From Azomonas agilis (GTDB taxonomy: Bacteria; Pseudomonadota; Gammaproteobacteria; Pseudomonadales; Pseudomonadaceae), in NCBI RefSeq assembly GCF_007830255.1, contig NZ_VLKG01000002.1:372001-436000 (forward strand): a stretch of DNA of 64,000 nt. The letters are read 5' to 3'. This document shows, in pieces, positions 1 to 9,305 of this stretch; position 1 is the stretch's first letter, and each line of letters begins with the position of its first letter. Below the pieces are notes generated by a model. That model had not been told where the DNA came from and did not search any database. It saw only the letters and a list, made by a program, of their open reading frames with translations. A program made the translations under genes and the position numbers.

Positions 1-1220
1 AAGGTTTTGCCCGGGCCGCAGCTGCGTACTAAGTGTTCCAGTAGCTCGATGTCTCCTGGTTCGCCTTGGCCTTTTTCTAGGGCACGCAATATTTTTACGT
101 TCCAAGGCAGACCGTCACGGCAAGGCGTACACCAGCCGCAAGACTCACGGGCGAAGAACTCTTCCATGTTGCGCAGCAGGGAAACCATATTGATGCTGGT
201 ATCTACGGCTAGGGCGAGGCCTGTACCCATACGGGTGCCGACTTTGCCAATGCCACCGGCATACATGCTGGCTTCCAGATGTTCGGGCAGTAAGAAGCCT
301 GTACCTGCGCCACCGGGCTGCCAGCACTTCAGGGTGTAGCCATCGCGCATACCACCGGCGAAATCTTCAAAGAGTTCGCGGGCGCTGATGCCGAAGGGTA
401 CTTCCCAGATGCCGGGGGTTTTCACCTTGCCGGAGAAGCCCATGAGCTTGGTGCCCATGTCTTCACTGCCGGGACGGGCCAGCGACTTGTACCAATCCAC
501 GCCGTTGAGGACGATGGCGGGCACGTTGTTCAGGGTTTCCACGTTGTTGACGCAGGTGGGTTTACCCCAAACACCGGCGGCGGCTGGGAACGGTGGCTTG
601 GCGCGTGGGTTAGCACGGCGGCCTTCCAGCGAGTTAATCAGCGCAGTTTCTTCACCGCAGATGTAACGGCCAGCACCGGTGTGCACGAACAGCTCAAAGT
701 CGAAGCCAGTGCCGAGAATGTTTTTCCCCAACAGGCCAGCGGCCTTGGCTTCATCGATGGCGCGGTTCAGGTTACGCGCTGCGTCGACGTATTCACCGCG
801 CAGGAAGATGTAACCCCGGTAGGTTTTCAGCGCGCGCGCACTGATCAGCATGCCTTCAATCAATTGATGGGGCAGTTGCTCCATCAGCATGCGATCTTTC
901 CAGGTGTTGGGCTCCATCTCATCCGCGTTACACAGCAGGTAACGGGTGGTGATGCTGTCATCGGCAGGCATCAGACCCCATTTCACGCCGGTGGGGAAGC
1001 CCGCACCGCCGCGACCTTTGAGGCCGGAGTCTTTCACTTGCTGCACGATGTCCGCTTGGGCCATTTCCAGCAAGGCTTTGCGGGCGGCAGCGTAACCGTT
1101 CTTCTGGCGGTATTCGTCCAGCCAAACGGGTTCGCCATCTGCGCGCAAGCGCCACGTCAGCGGATGGGTTTGCTCCTGACGGGCAGAGCTATTGATCGGG
1201 CCGAAGGATGCGAGTGTCAT
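1..1220 (-). CDS. nuoF: NADH-quinone oxidoreductase subunit F (NuoF), 3' end outside window
   Basis: NuoF carries the FMN and the N3 4Fe-4S cluster of complex I, where NADH is oxidised on the cytoplasmic peripheral arm. The frame reads down from an ATG at 1220 and stays open to base 1, giving about 406 residues, so the last few dozen residues of the family are missing. Glycine-rich NADH/FMN-binding sequence [10 protein letters not shown] is near residue 65. The cluster motif [10 protein letters not shown] lies near residue 360, followed by CGPGKT at the window edge, which holds the region of the fourth cysteine ligand. The start overlaps the nuoE stop in an ATGA arrangement, indicating translational coupling. 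Identity is certain; only the end is unknown. Confidence 0.97.
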   Translation of the reverse strand, partial: MTLASFGPINSSARQEQTHPLTWRLRADGEPVWLDEYRQKNGYAAARKALLEMAQADIVQQVKDSGLKGRGGAGFPTGVKWGLMPADDSITTRYLLCNADEMEPNTWKDRMLMEQLPHQLIEGMLISARALKTYRGYIFLRGEYVDAARNLNRAIDEAKAAGLLGKNILGTGFDFELFVHTGAGRYICGEETALINSLEGRRANPRAKPPFPAAAGVWGKPTCVNNVETLNNVPAIVLNGVDWYKSLARPGSEDMGTKLMGFSGKVKTPGIWEVPFGISARELFEDFAGGMRDGYTLKCWQPGGAGTGFLLPEHLEASMYAGGIGKVGTRMGTGLALAVDTSINMVSLLRNMEEFFARESCGWCTPCRDGLPWNVKILRALEKGQGEPGDIELLEHLVRSCGPGKT

Positions 1221-1717
1221 GGATATTGCTCCAGCAGGGCGGCCATCCCTTCGGGCGTAGCATTGCCGAAGGTGTCCTCGTCGATCATCAGGGCTGGGGC
1301 TTTGTCGCAGTTACCCAAGCAGCACACGGGCAGCAGGGTAAAGCGGCCATCGGCGGTGGTTTGACCCAAGCCAATGCCCAGCGCGTTCTGAACGCTTTCC
1401 AGCAGGGTTTCATGGCCGCCGATGTAGCAGGTCATGCTGTCGCACACACGGATGATGTGGCGACCCACTGGACTGCGGAAGATCTGGCTGTAGAAGGTTG
1501 CAACGCCTTCCACATCGCTGCCGGGAATGCCGAGGATGTCCGCAATGGCCGGAATAGCACCATCGGGAACCCAGCCCCGTGCTTTTTGCACGATCTTCAG
1601 CGCCTCAATAGAGGCCGCGCGTGGATCTTCGTAGTGGTGCATTTCGTGCTCGATGGCCGAGCGCTCGGTTTCGCTTAACACGAAACGGTCAGTCTGAATC
1701 AGTTCTGTCGGGCTCAT
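1217..1717 (-). CDS. nuoE: NADH-quinone oxidoreductase subunit E (NuoE)
   Basis: NuoE is the thioredoxin-fold subunit of the complex I NADH-dehydrogenase module and holds the N1a 2Fe-2S cluster. The 166-residue product has the family length. Ligands follow the expected pattern: Cys92 and Cys97 in CDSMTC, then Cys133 and Cys137 in CCLGNC. An N-terminal helical part (residues 15-60) precedes the cluster domain. It sits 2 bases after nuoCD and overlaps nuoF by 4 bases, so it lies inside the nuo operon. Confidence 0.97.
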   Translation of the reverse strand: MSPTELIQTDRFVLSETERSAIEHEMHHYEDPRAASIEALKIVQKARGWVPDGAIPAIADILGIPGSDVEGVATFYSQIFRSPVGRHIIRVCDSMTCYIGGHETLLESVQNALGIGLGQTTADGRFTLLPVCCLGNCDKAPALMIDEDTFGNATPEGMAALLEQYP

Positions 1718-1719
1718 GA

Positions 1720-3501
1720 TCAGCGGTCCACGTCAGCCATGACGAAGTCGATACTGCCCAAATAGGCAATCAGGTCAGGGATCATGCTGCCGCGAATCAC
1801 CGCCGGAATCTGTTGCAGGTGTGCAAAGCTCGGCGTGCGAATACGGGTGCGGTAGCTCATGGTGCCGCCATCACTGGTTAGGTAATAGCTGTTGATCCCT
1901 TTGGTGGCTTCGATCATTTGGAAACTTTCGTTAGCCGGCATCACCGGGCCCCAAGACACTTGCAGGAAGTGGGTAATCAGGGTCTCGATGTGTTGCAGGG
2001 TACGTTCTTTCGGTGGTGGCGTCGTCAGCGGGTGATCCGCTTTGTACGGGCCTTCGGGCATGTTTTTCAGGCACTGCTCAATGATGCGCAGGCTCTGACG
2101 CATTTCGCCCATTTTGACCATGCAGCGGTCGTAGGCATCGCCATTGGCCGCCAGCGGAACTTCGAACTCGAAGTTTTCGTAGCCGGAGTACGGACGGGCT
2201 TTACGCAGGTCAAAATCCACGCCGGTGGCACGCAGGCCAGCACCGGTAATACCCCACTCCAGCGCTTCTTTGCTGTTATACGCGGCAACGCCTTGGGTAC
2301 GGCCTTTGAGGATGCTGTTTTGCAGCGCGGCTTTTTCGTACTCGTCGAGGCGCTTGGGCATCCAGTCAATGAATTCTTTGACCAGTTTGTCCCAGCCGCG
2401 TGGCAGGTCGTGGGCGACGCCACCGATGCGGTACCAAGCCGGATGCAGACGGAAACCGGTGATGGCTTCGACCACTTTATAGGCGCGTTGACGGTCGGTG
2501 AAGGTGAAGAACACCGGAGTCATCGCGCCCACGTCCTGAATGTACGTACCCAGATACAGCAGGTGGTTCAGGATGCGGAAGAACTCAGCCATCATGATAC
2601 GGATCACATCGACCCGCGCCGGAACGGTAATACCGGCCAGCTTCTCAACCGAAAGCACGTACGGCAGGTTGTTCATCACCCCGCCCAGATAGTCGATCCG
2701 GTCGGTGTAGGGGATGAAACTGTGCCAGCTTTGACGCTCGGCCATCTTCTCAGCACCACGGTGGTGGTAGCCGATTTCAGGCACGCAGTCGACGATCTCT
2801 TCACCGTCCAGTTGCAGCACAATCCGGAAAGCACCGTGGGCCGAAGGGTGGTTCGGGCCCAAGTTCAGGAACATGAAGTCTTCGTGTTCCTTGTGCTGCT
2901 TCATGCCCCATTTAGAAGGCTCAAAGCGCAGGGCTTCCTGCTCTTGATCTTGCTTGGCAGCGGTCAGAGTGTAGGGATCGAACTCGGTGGCACGGGCTGG
3001 GTAGTCTTTACGCAGCGGGTGACCTTCCCAGGTTGGCGGCATCAGCAGACGAGTCAGGTGCGGATGGCCATCGAAGGTGATGCCGTACATGTCCCAGACT
3101 TCACGCTCGTACCAGTTGGCGTTGGGCCAAATGTTGGAGGCGGTCGGCAGGTTCATTTGCCCTTCAGAGAGCGCTACCTTGATCATCACGTCGCTGTTAC
3201 GCTCCAGTGACATCAGATGGTAGAACACGCTGAAGTCAGCAGCCGGCAGTCCCTGACGATGGGTACGCAGCCGCTCATCCACACCATGCAGGTCATACAG
3301 CATGACGTAGGGGCGGGGCAGTCCACGCAGGAAGCTCAGCACTTCGATCAGTTTTTCACGGGGTACCCAAACTACCGGCATGCCGGTGCGGGTTCCTTGT
3401 AGGGTGAGCGTCTGCTCGCCGAAGCGGGCAGTCAGCTCGCCAACAACATCCGGGTCATCGGCCTTGTACGGCGGGATGTACAGCGCCTGTTCTGCGGTCA
3501 T
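1720..3501 (-). CDS. nuoC: NADH-quinone oxidoreductase subunit C/D fusion (NuoCD)
   Basis: This 593-residue protein fuses NuoC (about residues 1-190, 30-kDa subunit) to NuoD (about 210-593, 49-kDa subunit), as in E. coli and Pseudomonas. NuoD forms part of the quinone-binding pocket next to cluster N2. NuoD hallmarks include [10 protein letters not shown] near residue 214 and the quinone-site region around GYHHRGAEK near 245; the C-terminus ends [10 protein letters not shown]. The NuoC part has the [12 protein letters not shown] signature near residue 132. The gene follows nuoB after about 50 bases and is 2 bases before nuoE. Full length, no sign of damage. Confidence 0.97.
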   Translation of the reverse strand: MTAEQALYIPPYKADDPDVVGELTARFGEQTLTLQGTRTGMPVVWVPREKLIEVLSFLRGLPRPYVMLYDLHGVDERLRTHRQGLPAADFSVFYHLMSLERNSDVMIKVALSEGQMNLPTASNIWPNANWYEREVWDMYGITFDGHPHLTRLLMPPTWEGHPLRKDYPARATEFDPYTLTAAKQDQEQEALRFEPSKWGMKQHKEHEDFMFLNLGPNHPSAHGAFRIVLQLDGEEIVDCVPEIGYHHRGAEKMAERQSWHSFIPYTDRIDYLGGVMNNLPYVLSVEKLAGITVPARVDVIRIMMAEFFRILNHLLYLGTYIQDVGAMTPVFFTFTDRQRAYKVVEAITGFRLHPAWYRIGGVAHDLPRGWDKLVKEFIDWMPKRLDEYEKAALQNSILKGRTQGVAAYNSKEALEWGITGAGLRATGVDFDLRKARPYSGYENFEFEVPLAANGDAYDRCMVKMGEMRQSLRIIEQCLKNMPEGPYKADHPLTTPPPKERTLQHIETLITHFLQVSWGPVMPANESFQMIEATKGINSYYLTSDGGTMSYRTRIRTPSFAHLQQIPAVIRGSMIPDLIAYLGSIDFVMADVDR

Positions 3502-3552
3502 GATTCAAATCACTATGGTCAAGGGGTAAATGCCTTTGTCAGTCAGGGCGGA

Positions 3553-4224
3553 TTAGACTTCGTCCGGACTGCGCAAATTGGTGACTTGGATACGCTGCTC
3601 GCGGCGCACTTCACGCTGCGAAGGCATCTCAGCCCGATATACGCCCTGATCGCCCACTACCCAAGACAGCGGACGGCGCTCTTGGCCGATGGAGTCTTGC
3701 AACAGCATTAAGGCTTGCAGGAAGGCCTCGGGGCGGGGTGGGCAGCCGGGTACGTACACGTCTACGGGTAAGAATTTGTCGACACCCTGTACTACGGAGT
3801 AGATGTCGTACATGCCACCGGAGTTGGCGCAGGCACCCATGGAAATCACCCACTTGGGTTCGAGCATTTGCTCGTACAGGCGCTGAATCACCGGAGCCAT
3901 TTTGATAAAGGGCGTTCCGGCAACCACCATGAAGTCAGCTTGGCGCGGTGAGGCTCGGATTACTTCGGCCCCGAAGCGGGCGATATCGTGGGGCGCGGTA
4001 AAGGCTGTGGTCATTTCCACATAGCAGCAAGACAGACCGAAGTTGTAAGGCCACAGGGAGTTTTTGCGTCCCCAGTTGACCGCCTTCTTCATCACATCTT
4101 CCAGTTTACCCATGAAGACGTTGCGATGAACCTGTTCTAAGGGATCATCAACCAATTGGCGTTCCCCGATGGGGTAGTGCGTATTGGTCGCATTGGGGTC
4201 TATTCGAGTTAGTTTATACTGCAT
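3553..4224 (-). CDS. nuoB: NADH-quinone oxidoreductase subunit B (NuoB)
   Basis: NuoB binds cluster N2, the last iron-sulfur centre before quinone in complex I. The 223-residue protein contains the tandem cysteines of LSCCYVEM (Cys66, Cys67), the third ligand in [10 protein letters not shown] (Cys132) and the fourth in [10 protein letters not shown] (Cys161), all expected for N2. Length matches the E. coli protein closely. It is 12 bases downstream of nuoA and upstream of nuoCD in the same operon. Confidence 0.98.
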   Translation of the reverse strand: MQYKLTRIDPNATNTHYPIGERQLVDDPLEQVHRNVFMGKLEDVMKKAVNWGRKNSLWPYNFGLSCCYVEMTTAFTAPHDIARFGAEVIRASPRQADFMVVAGTPFIKMAPVIQRLYEQMLEPKWVISMGACANSGGMYDIYSVVQGVDKFLPVDVYVPGCPPRPEAFLQALMLLQDSIGQERRPLSWVVGDQGVYRAEMPSQREVRREQRIQVTNLRSPDEV

Positions 4225-4236
4225 GACAAGGCCTCT

Positions 4237-4659
4237 TTACTTTTGCTGTTCTTGTCGTGCTTTGCGGCTAGCAGGGGACCAATCTAGAGCCCCTACACGG
4301 CAAAGATAAACAAGGCCAGCCAGTAGAATTGCGATAAAAATAGCTACCTCAATAAATCCAGCCCAGCCGCTTTCGCGTACTGAGACAGACCAGGCGAATA
4401 GGTAAAGAGCCTCGACGTCGAAGATAACGAACAACATCGCGACTAAGTAGAACTTGGCGGAGAGGCGAAGGCGGGCTGAGCCGGTGGAAACAATCCCTGA
4501 TTCAAAGGGTTCGTTCTTGCTGCGTCCCCAGGCTTTGCTACCGAGGAGGCTGGATACACCTAGCATGAACAAACATAGGGCACAGACACCCAATAAAAAG
4601 ATACCCAAGCCCCAGTTATGGGCAAGGGAAGAACCTGCATCAGGCATGTTGAACTCCAA
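4237..4659 (-). CDS. nuoA: NADH-quinone oxidoreductase subunit A (NuoA)
   Basis: NuoA is a small membrane-arm subunit of complex I next to the quinone chamber. The 140-residue sequence shows three hydrophobic segments at about residues 17-38, 69-90 and 99-120. The second is entered by the conserved FDVE motif (80-83), and the KxxxFESG-type loop (residues 48-55) precedes it. An SD-like GGAG stands about 7 bases upstream of the ATG. This is the first gene of the minus-strand nuo operon, so the 4660-5076 region should hold its promoter. Confidence 0.96.
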   Translation of the reverse strand: MEFNMPDAGSSLAHNWGLGIFLLGVCALCLFMLGVSSLLGSKAWGRSKNEPFESGIVSTGSARLRLSAKFYLVAMLFVIFDVEALYLFAWSVSVRESGWAGFIEVAIFIAILLAGLVYLCRVGALDWSPASRKARQEQQK

Positions 4660-4734
4660 GAAGAGGGAACTTGTTATTAAATTGGCACGTTAAAAGTAAT
4701 TTAACGCAATAGAAAACTGCGCAAATTTTAGTGC

Positions 4735-4842
4735 CTATTTATAAGCCTCTTCAAGGAACTTATTTAGTCTTGCTGGGACATTAATTTCGTATTGCTTTGA
4801 GTGTGTCTCGTTGTAAATTCTAATATTCTTGTGTTTGTTCAT
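4735..4842 (-). CDS. Possible 35-residue small protein upstream of nuoA
   Basis: An ATG at 4842 opens a 35-codon frame ending in TAG at 4735. The product begins MNKHKNIRIYNETHSKQY and continues with INVPARLNKFLEEAYK, a charged, helix-compatible composition that looks more protein-like than most random AT-rich frames. Against it, there is no Shine-Dalgarno sequence, the ATG lies inside the palindrome that contains the FNR-type site, and an in-frame stop sits just upstream. It could be a leader peptide, a remnant of a DNA-binding protein, or chance. No family is recognised. Confidence 0.22.
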   Translation of the reverse strand: MNKHKNIRIYNETHSKQYEINVPARLNKFLEEAYK

Positions 4843-4860
4843 TGATTTATATCAATGAAC
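4837..4860. promoter_or_regulatory. FNR/ANR-type site in a perfect 10-bp palindrome
   Basis: GTTCATTGAT and ATCAATGAAC form a perfect inverted repeat around TTAT. Its core, 4842-4855, is TTGAT-N4-ATCAA, an exact match to the FNR/ANR consensus as known from E. coli and Pseudomonas. It lies about 180 bases upstream of the nuoA start codon. Oxygen-dependent control of complex I is therefore likely. Whether it activates or represses depends on the unmapped transcription start. Confidence 0.7.
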
Positions 4861-4920
4861 ATTAATTTATTGATTCATATTTAATCTTTTTTAGAGCTAA
4901 AAAGATTTTTGAGCATTTTT

Positions 4921-4949
4921 TATATTTTCATGTGTTATATGAAAATATA
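4921..4949. repeat. Perfect 11-bp AT-rich inverted repeat
   Basis: TATATTTTCAT and ATGAAAATATA flank a 7-base loop. All stem pairs match, but only two are G-C, so a strong RNA terminator is unlikely. It stands between the FNR-like and Fur-like sites, so a protein-binding role is possible; an AT-rich terminator for the PhoX-like gene cannot be excluded. Confidence 0.5.
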
Positions 4950-4988
4950 TAGGATCTTTCGTTTTAATACTAAGGTACTGTTATTTGT

Positions 4989-5003
4989 TGATAATTATTA
5001 TCA
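4989..5003. promoter_or_regulatory. Perfect 7-1-7 Fur-type box
   Basis: TGATAAT-T-ATTATCA is an uninterrupted 7-1-7 palindrome, matching the Fur-box unit TGATAAT/ATTATCA. It lies 330 bases before the nuoA start and 74 bases after the end of the PhoX-like gene. Candidate targets are a distal nuo promoter or an unannotated transcript in this gap. The match is exact, but binding is inferred. Confidence 0.65.
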
Positions 5004-5076
5004 TGTGTTAATTATTGATTTTTGTCGTGAGGTATTGATATTTTAAGCAAAAAAAATACCAATACCCGGACTAAGC

Positions 5077-7104
5077 TTATATTAATGGTCGATTGTTAGT
5101 ACGGTTAATTACTAAAGTGGCTGAGCGCGGACGTTTGTCTTCACCCGAGGGCCAGTGACTGGTAAATCGTTTTGAGGTAGAGCCTTCGCCGGGATGTTGG
5201 ATATTAATAAACAAAGTACGAAAGTCCGGTGTGGCCGTAATACCTGTAACTTCTGCACCGATTGGGGCTACTAAAAAGCGTTTGGTTTCGCCAGTCGTGG
5301 GGTCGGAAACCAACATTTGGTTGTTACCAAAGGGGCCAGAACTGAGTTGATCACCACTCATATCGGTTTGAATCCACAAGCGGCCTGCTGGATCGAACCA
5401 CAGACCATCGGGACTGGCCAAAATATTCTCTGCTTGTAAGAATTGCTCTTGTATTTGACCTTCTTGTTCAGGGCCGGCTAGCAGATAAATACTCCAATTA
5501 AAATGGGTACCTGAATAATCTGGGCTGCTTTCCTGCCAGCGAATGATGTGTCCATAAGGATTAGGACTGCGCGGATTAGCAGCATCTGCGGTTTTGCGTG
5601 CACTGTTATTGGTCAGGGTAAAGTACACTTCTCCCGAGATTGGGTTGATGGCTCCCCATTCAGGGCGATCCATTTTGGTGGCTCCGGCAACATCAGCCGC
5701 CAGTCGAGTATTGATCAGTACCTCGCCTTGGTCACTGAACTGAACGCCCTTGGCGGTGCAGGCTTTTTGAAAGTCGGGATCTCTAAGATCCAGAGCCAGC
5801 CAATCACCCGTACCGTCTGCATTGAAGCGAGCTACGTACAGGATACCCTCATCCAGTAAACGGCTATTGTCTGAGCGCGGACGATAGGGGTTACGGCTGA
5901 CGTATTTATAGATGTACTCGTTGGCTGAGTCATCGCCGGAATAGCACACCAGCCTTTGCCCTGGCTCAGTGGGGGCGAAAATAATGCCTTCGTGAGCAAA
6001 ACGCCCTAATGCAGTGTGCTTGATAGGGGTAGCGTCAGGATTAAAAGGATCAATCTCTACTACCCAACCAAAGGTGTTGGGCTCATTGCGGTAGTCTTTC
6101 AATGGACTGTCCGCTTGTTGGCTGGCATCGAAGCGCTGGAATTCATCCCCGGTTAGGGTTTCCCAGCCATAGCGGGTGGTTTTTTGAATCCCGTAGCGGC
6201 TGTGTTCGCGAGGTGGTTCTGCATCTTGGTTAGAGAAATAACCCGCCCAATTTTCTTCACAGGTCAGGTACGTGCCCCAAGGAGTGTGGCCGCTGGCACA
6301 GTTGTTTAAGGTGCCTCGGCTGGTAGTTCCGCTGGGGCTGTAGCGCGTTTGCATGAGCGCGTGGCCTCGGGCTGGGCCTTCAATGCGCATGGGGGTAACG
6401 CCGGTAATACGTCGATTACGGGTTGAGGGCAACACAGACCAACGTCCTCGGCTATCGCGTTGGATTTCTACCACCGAAACTCCGTGGGCGTTGATTTCTT
6501 TGCGCACTTCATCGGCGTTGGTGCGTTCACCCACTGTTGATAGGGTTGGGCCATTGGGATGCAGTAATTGCGGGTCAATGTACTCGTGATTGACTACCAG
6601 TAACCCGTGATCGCTGCGCTTGCCTGCTCCGACCTGAGCATCAATGGGGAAAAAGTGCATGCCATCATGGTGCATGCCCGTTTGCTCCGCCTGATCTTGG
6701 GCCGTGTTGCTGGCGTCTTCCAAAAAGCTGGGGTAACGCCCCGTAATGGGTGTTCCCCAAGGAATAAAAGCTTCGCCACTAAAGCCTTCAGGAAGTTGAA
6801 TGCTGTCTGCGCGGCTGATGGGAATAGCCTCAAACGGGAGGCGGGTGATTGGACTGGGTGTTGTTTCGGTCTCTGCCGATTCTGCCCGTGCTTTAGGTAT
6901 AAGACTTACCCCCATAAAGCTAAGGGCGCATAAAGCAGCACTGCCTTTAATCAGTTGGCGGCGGCTTTGGGCTAATACGTCATTGAGGTGCAAGTTGTTT
7001 GAGCTATTGGCAGGCGGTTCACGGTGCTGTGCGTTGATGGCGGTCATCTTGTCGTGATTCATAGATCTCATTTTCGATCTTTGTGCTGTTTTATTGGGGA
7101 GCAC
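5077..7104 (-). CDS. PhoX/DUF839-family secreted protein with Tat signal
   Basis: The protein belongs to the PhoX family (DUF839), periplasmic calcium- and iron-dependent alkaline phosphatases and relatives. The longest frame begins with GTG at 7104 (675 residues); ATG at 7071 or 7062 is more likely the true start, the latter having GAG upstream. A twin-arginine signal SRRQLIKG is followed by a hydrophobic stretch ending KARA, at about residues 47-74 of the longest form. Family features include GTYLTCEENWAGYF and PDGLWFDPAGRLWIQTD. Phosphatase activity is inferred from the family, not from identified catalytic residues. Tat export fits a protein that binds metal cofactors before crossing the membrane. 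It stands alone between aceA and nuoA. Confidence 0.88.
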   Translation of the reverse strand: MLPNKTAQRSKMRSMNHDKMTAINAQHREPPANSSNNLHLNDVLAQSRRQLIKGSAALCALSFMGVSLIPKARAESAETETTPSPITRLPFEAIPISRADSIQLPEGFSGEAFIPWGTPITGRYPSFLEDASNTAQDQAEQTGMHHDGMHFFPIDAQVGAGKRSDHGLLVVNHEYIDPQLLHPNGPTLSTVGERTNADEVRKEINAHGVSVVEIQRDSRGRWSVLPSTRNRRITGVTPMRIEGPARGHALMQTRYSPSGTTSRGTLNNCASGHTPWGTYLTCEENWAGYFSNQDAEPPREHSRYGIQKTTRYGWETLTGDEFQRFDASQQADSPLKDYRNEPNTFGWVVEIDPFNPDATPIKHTALGRFAHEGIIFAPTEPGQRLVCYSGDDSANEYIYKYVSRNPYRPRSDNSRLLDEGILYVARFNADGTGDWLALDLRDPDFQKACTAKGVQFSDQGEVLINTRLAADVAGATKMDRPEWGAINPISGEVYFTLTNNSARKTADAANPRSPNPYGHIIRWQESSPDYSGTHFNWSIYLLAGPEQEGQIQEQFLQAENILASPDGLWFDPAGRLWIQTDMSGDQLSSGPFGNNQMLVSDPTTGETKRFLVAPIGAEVTGITATPDFRTLFINIQHPGEGSTSKRFTSHWPSGEDKRPRSATLVINRTNNRPLI

Positions 7105-7183
7105 TCCGACGCTAACGAGGAAATAAGACAGTCCGATGACAGTTTGAGGTGAGTGCTGAAATATTTGATACGCGGTAAGGCAT

Positions 7184-7210
7184 AAAAAAAGCCCCGTATT
7201 GCTACGGGGC
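7184..7210 (-). terminator. Rho-independent terminator of aceA
   Basis: On the minus strand an 8-bp stem (GCCCCGTA at 7191-7198 pairing with TACGGGGC at 7203-7210, loop of 4) is followed by seven T residues. It lies about 65 bases beyond the aceA stop. Confidence 0.93.
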
Positions 7211-7276
7211 CATCAGTTGCAGCGCTAGAACCTAGAGAGGGCAGATTCTAGCTATGCTCGGGTTGAACTGTTCCGA

Positions 7277-8872
7277 TTAGTGGAACTGGTTCATGGTGTT
7301 GTCTTTACCACCAGCCTTCAGAGCCGCTTCACCAGCGAAGTACTCTTTATGGTTGTCGCCGATGTCGGAGCCAGCCATGTTCTGGTGTTTAACGCAGGCG
7401 ATGCCTTGGCGAATCTCTTGACGCTGAACACCTTTAACGTAGGCCAGCATGCCTTCTTCAGCGAAGTAGCCTTTGGCCAGGTTATCAGTGGACAGAGCCG
7501 CGGTGTGGTAGGTTGGCAGCGTGATCAGGTGGTGGAAGATGCCAGCCTGAGCAGAGCCGTCGCGTTGGAAGGTACGGATCTTCTCGTCGGCGATCTGAGC
7601 CAGTTCGGTGGCGTCGTATTCGGCGCTCATCAGTTTGGCACGGTCGTAGGCGGAAACATCTTTGCCTTCGGCTTGCAGGGTATCGAATACTTGCTGACGG
7701 AAGTTCAGAGTCCAGTTGAAGGACGGGCTGTTGTTGTAAACCAGCTTGGCGTTGGGGATGACCTTACGGATTTCATCCATCATGCCTTTGATCTGGCCAA
7801 CGTGGGGCTTCTCAGTCTCGATCCACAGCAGGTCAGCACCGTTTTGCAGCGAGGTGATGCTGTCCAGAACGCAACGCGCTTCACCGGTTCCTTTACGGAA
7901 TTGGAACAGGTTGGAAGGCAGACGCTTCGGACGCAGCAGCTTGCCTTCGCGCTTGATAACTACATCGCCATTGCCCAGCTCGGCTGCGGAGATTTCTTCG
8001 CAATCCAAGAAGGAGTTGTACAGATCGCCCAGATCGCCTGGCTCGTTGGTCACGGCGATTTGCTTGGTCAGGCCAGCACCCAAGGAGTCAGTACGGGCAA
8101 CGATGACGCCATCGTCAACACCCAGTTCCAGGAAGGCATAGCGAACGGCGTTGATTTTGGCCAGGAAGTCAGCATGCGGAACGGTTACTTTACCGTCTTG
8201 GTGACCGCACTGCTTCTCATCCGATACTTGGTTCTCGATCTGGATGCAGCAGGCACCGGCTTCGATCATTTTCTTGGCCAGCAGGTAGGTAGCCTCTGGG
8301 TTACCAAAGCCAGCGTCAATGTCAGCGATGATCGGTACGATGTGGGTTTCGTAGTTGTCGATCTGAGCTTGGATTGCGTCCGCCTTGGCTTTGTCGCCCG
8401 CAGCACGAGCTTCGTCTTGAGCGGTGAACAGCAGATCCAGTTCACGGCTGTCGGCTTGGCGCAAGAAGGTGTACAGCTCTTCGATCAGACCAGAAACCGC
8501 AGTCTTTTCGTGCATGGACTGGTCAGGCAGTGGGCCGAAGTCAGAGCGCAGGGCGGCAACCATCCAGCCAGACAGGTACAGGTACTTTTTGTTGGTGGTT
8601 TTCAGGTGTTTCTTAATGGAGATCAGCTTTTGCTGACCGATGAAGCCGTGCCAGCAGCCCAGAGATTGGGTGTACAGGCCGCTGTTGGCATCGTACTCAG
8701 CCATGTCTTTACGCATGATGGCTGCGGTGTATTTGGCGATATCCAGACCGGTTTTAAAGCGGTTTTGGGCGCGCATACGAGCAACGGATTCGGGGTTGAT
8801 CGCGTTCCAGCTGCTACCGAATTTTTCTTTCAGGGCTGCAACGGCCTTGATGTCATTTTGATAAGCGGACAT
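7277..8872 (-). CDS. aceA: Isocitrate lyase
   Basis: Isocitrate lyase cleaves isocitrate to glyoxylate and succinate in the glyoxylate shunt, allowing growth on acetate and fatty acids. From the ATG at 8872 the protein has 531 residues, equal to the P. aeruginosa enzyme as I recall it. This start is preferred over one at 8908 because AAAGGA lies about 8 bases upstream. The active-site motif KQCGH contains the catalytic cysteine near residue 222; this is the Gln variant of the more common KKCGH. Conserved metal-site region DADxGFG (residues near 185) is present. It has its own terminator and a long upstream region. Confidence 0.97.
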   Translation of the reverse strand: MSAYQNDIKAVAALKEKFGSSWNAINPESVARMRAQNRFKTGLDIAKYTAAIMRKDMAEYDANSGLYTQSLGCWHGFIGQQKLISIKKHLKTTNKKYLYLSGWMVAALRSDFGPLPDQSMHEKTAVSGLIEELYTFLRQADSRELDLLFTAQDEARAAGDKAKADAIQAQIDNYETHIVPIIADIDAGFGNPEATYLLAKKMIEAGACCIQIENQVSDEKQCGHQDGKVTVPHADFLAKINAVRYAFLELGVDDGVIVARTDSLGAGLTKQIAVTNEPGDLGDLYNSFLDCEEISAAELGNGDVVIKREGKLLRPKRLPSNLFQFRKGTGEARCVLDSITSLQNGADLLWIETEKPHVGQIKGMMDEIRKVIPNAKLVYNNSPSFNWTLNFRQQVFDTLQAEGKDVSAYDRAKLMSAEYDATELAQIADEKIRTFQRDGSAQAGIFHHLITLPTYHTAALSTDNLAKGYFAEEGMLAYVKGVQRQEIRQGIACVKHQNMAGSDIGDNHKEYFAGEAALKAGGKDNTMNQFH

Positions 8873-9305
8873 GTTCAATCCTTTAAAAAATTGGGTGTGG
8901 TTGAGCATCTATAAGTGTTTTCAACCTGGAACTTGCGTGCCACGCTGTTTTGCCACAGCCAGCAACACGCCACAGAGTGTCGAGCGGTAGACTACTTAAG
9001 CTTAGGCTACGTCATCGGATTTTAGGGGGAGCGCCCAGAGGTTGTTGTAATCGCTCTAGTACACTACATTTCAAAACCCTTATTTTTCGTAGTCCTGCCC
9101 ATTGGTAACTACCTAGTCTCATACGCTCTGCCTTGTAGGCAGTGCGCTGCGGAATGGCCCAGCGGATGGCTGGAGCTCACTCCGAAGACCCTTTTACCAG
9201 GTCCCCTGTTTAGCGGGAGCGAGCCCATGATGCTTGGTTAGAGAAGGTTCGTCAATGGTTTTGTAGTGGATTTTTTTACTCACTACATATCGACTTTCGG
9301 AGGAT
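8873..9305. other. Long leader/upstream region of aceA
   Basis: This 433-base gap has no convincing ORF. It contains several short hairpins, for example CTGCC-N5-GGCAG at 9128-9142, and TGTAGTG-N12-CACTACA at 9262-9287. The latter resembles the TGTAGT/ACTACA half-sites that I recall for RpiR-family regulators of central carbon metabolism in pseudomonads (RccR). It probably carries the aceA promoter and may encode an RNA leader or a small RNA; no known riboswitch was recognised. Confidence 0.5.
9262..9287. promoter_or_regulatory. Candidate RccR/HexR-like operator
   Basis: Half-sites TGTAGTG (9262-9268) and CACTACA (9281-9287) form a perfect 7-bp inverted repeat with a 12-base spacer containing seven T residues. 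A second partial copy, TGTAGTGTACTAGA on the minus strand, lies near 9055-9069, closer to aceA. The position upstream of a glyoxylate-shunt gene supports carbon-source control. The 7-bp stem could instead be a weak terminator of the NolW-like gene that ends at 9306. Confidence 0.35.

Larger units (their letters stand above)
4660..5076. other. AT-rich control region upstream of nuoA
   Basis: This 417-base gap separates nuoA from the PhoX-like gene; both are read leftwards. It is much richer in A+T than its flanks and holds three perfect palindromes, described separately: 4837-4860 (contains an FNR/ANR site), 4921-4949 and 4989-5003 (Fur-like). A short ORF (4735-4842) is possible. No GC-rich terminator for the PhoX-like gene was found. 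It most likely carries the nuo operon promoter and leader, but -10/-35 boxes could not be assigned with confidence. Confidence 0.7.

Noticed and set aside
1918-3210. 430-codon plus-strand frame opposite nuoCD
   Set aside because: Shadow frame; composition is high in His, Gln and Val as expected for reverse translation of a biased gene.
4700-5060. Replication origin or partition site suggested by AT richness and palindromes
   Set aside because: No DnaA-box cluster or iterons were seen, and the flanking genes are not origin-associated.
7280-8914. 544-codon open frame on the plus strand opposite aceA
   Set aside because: It is the antisense shadow of a highly conserved gene with strong codon bias; no ribosome site and no family match.
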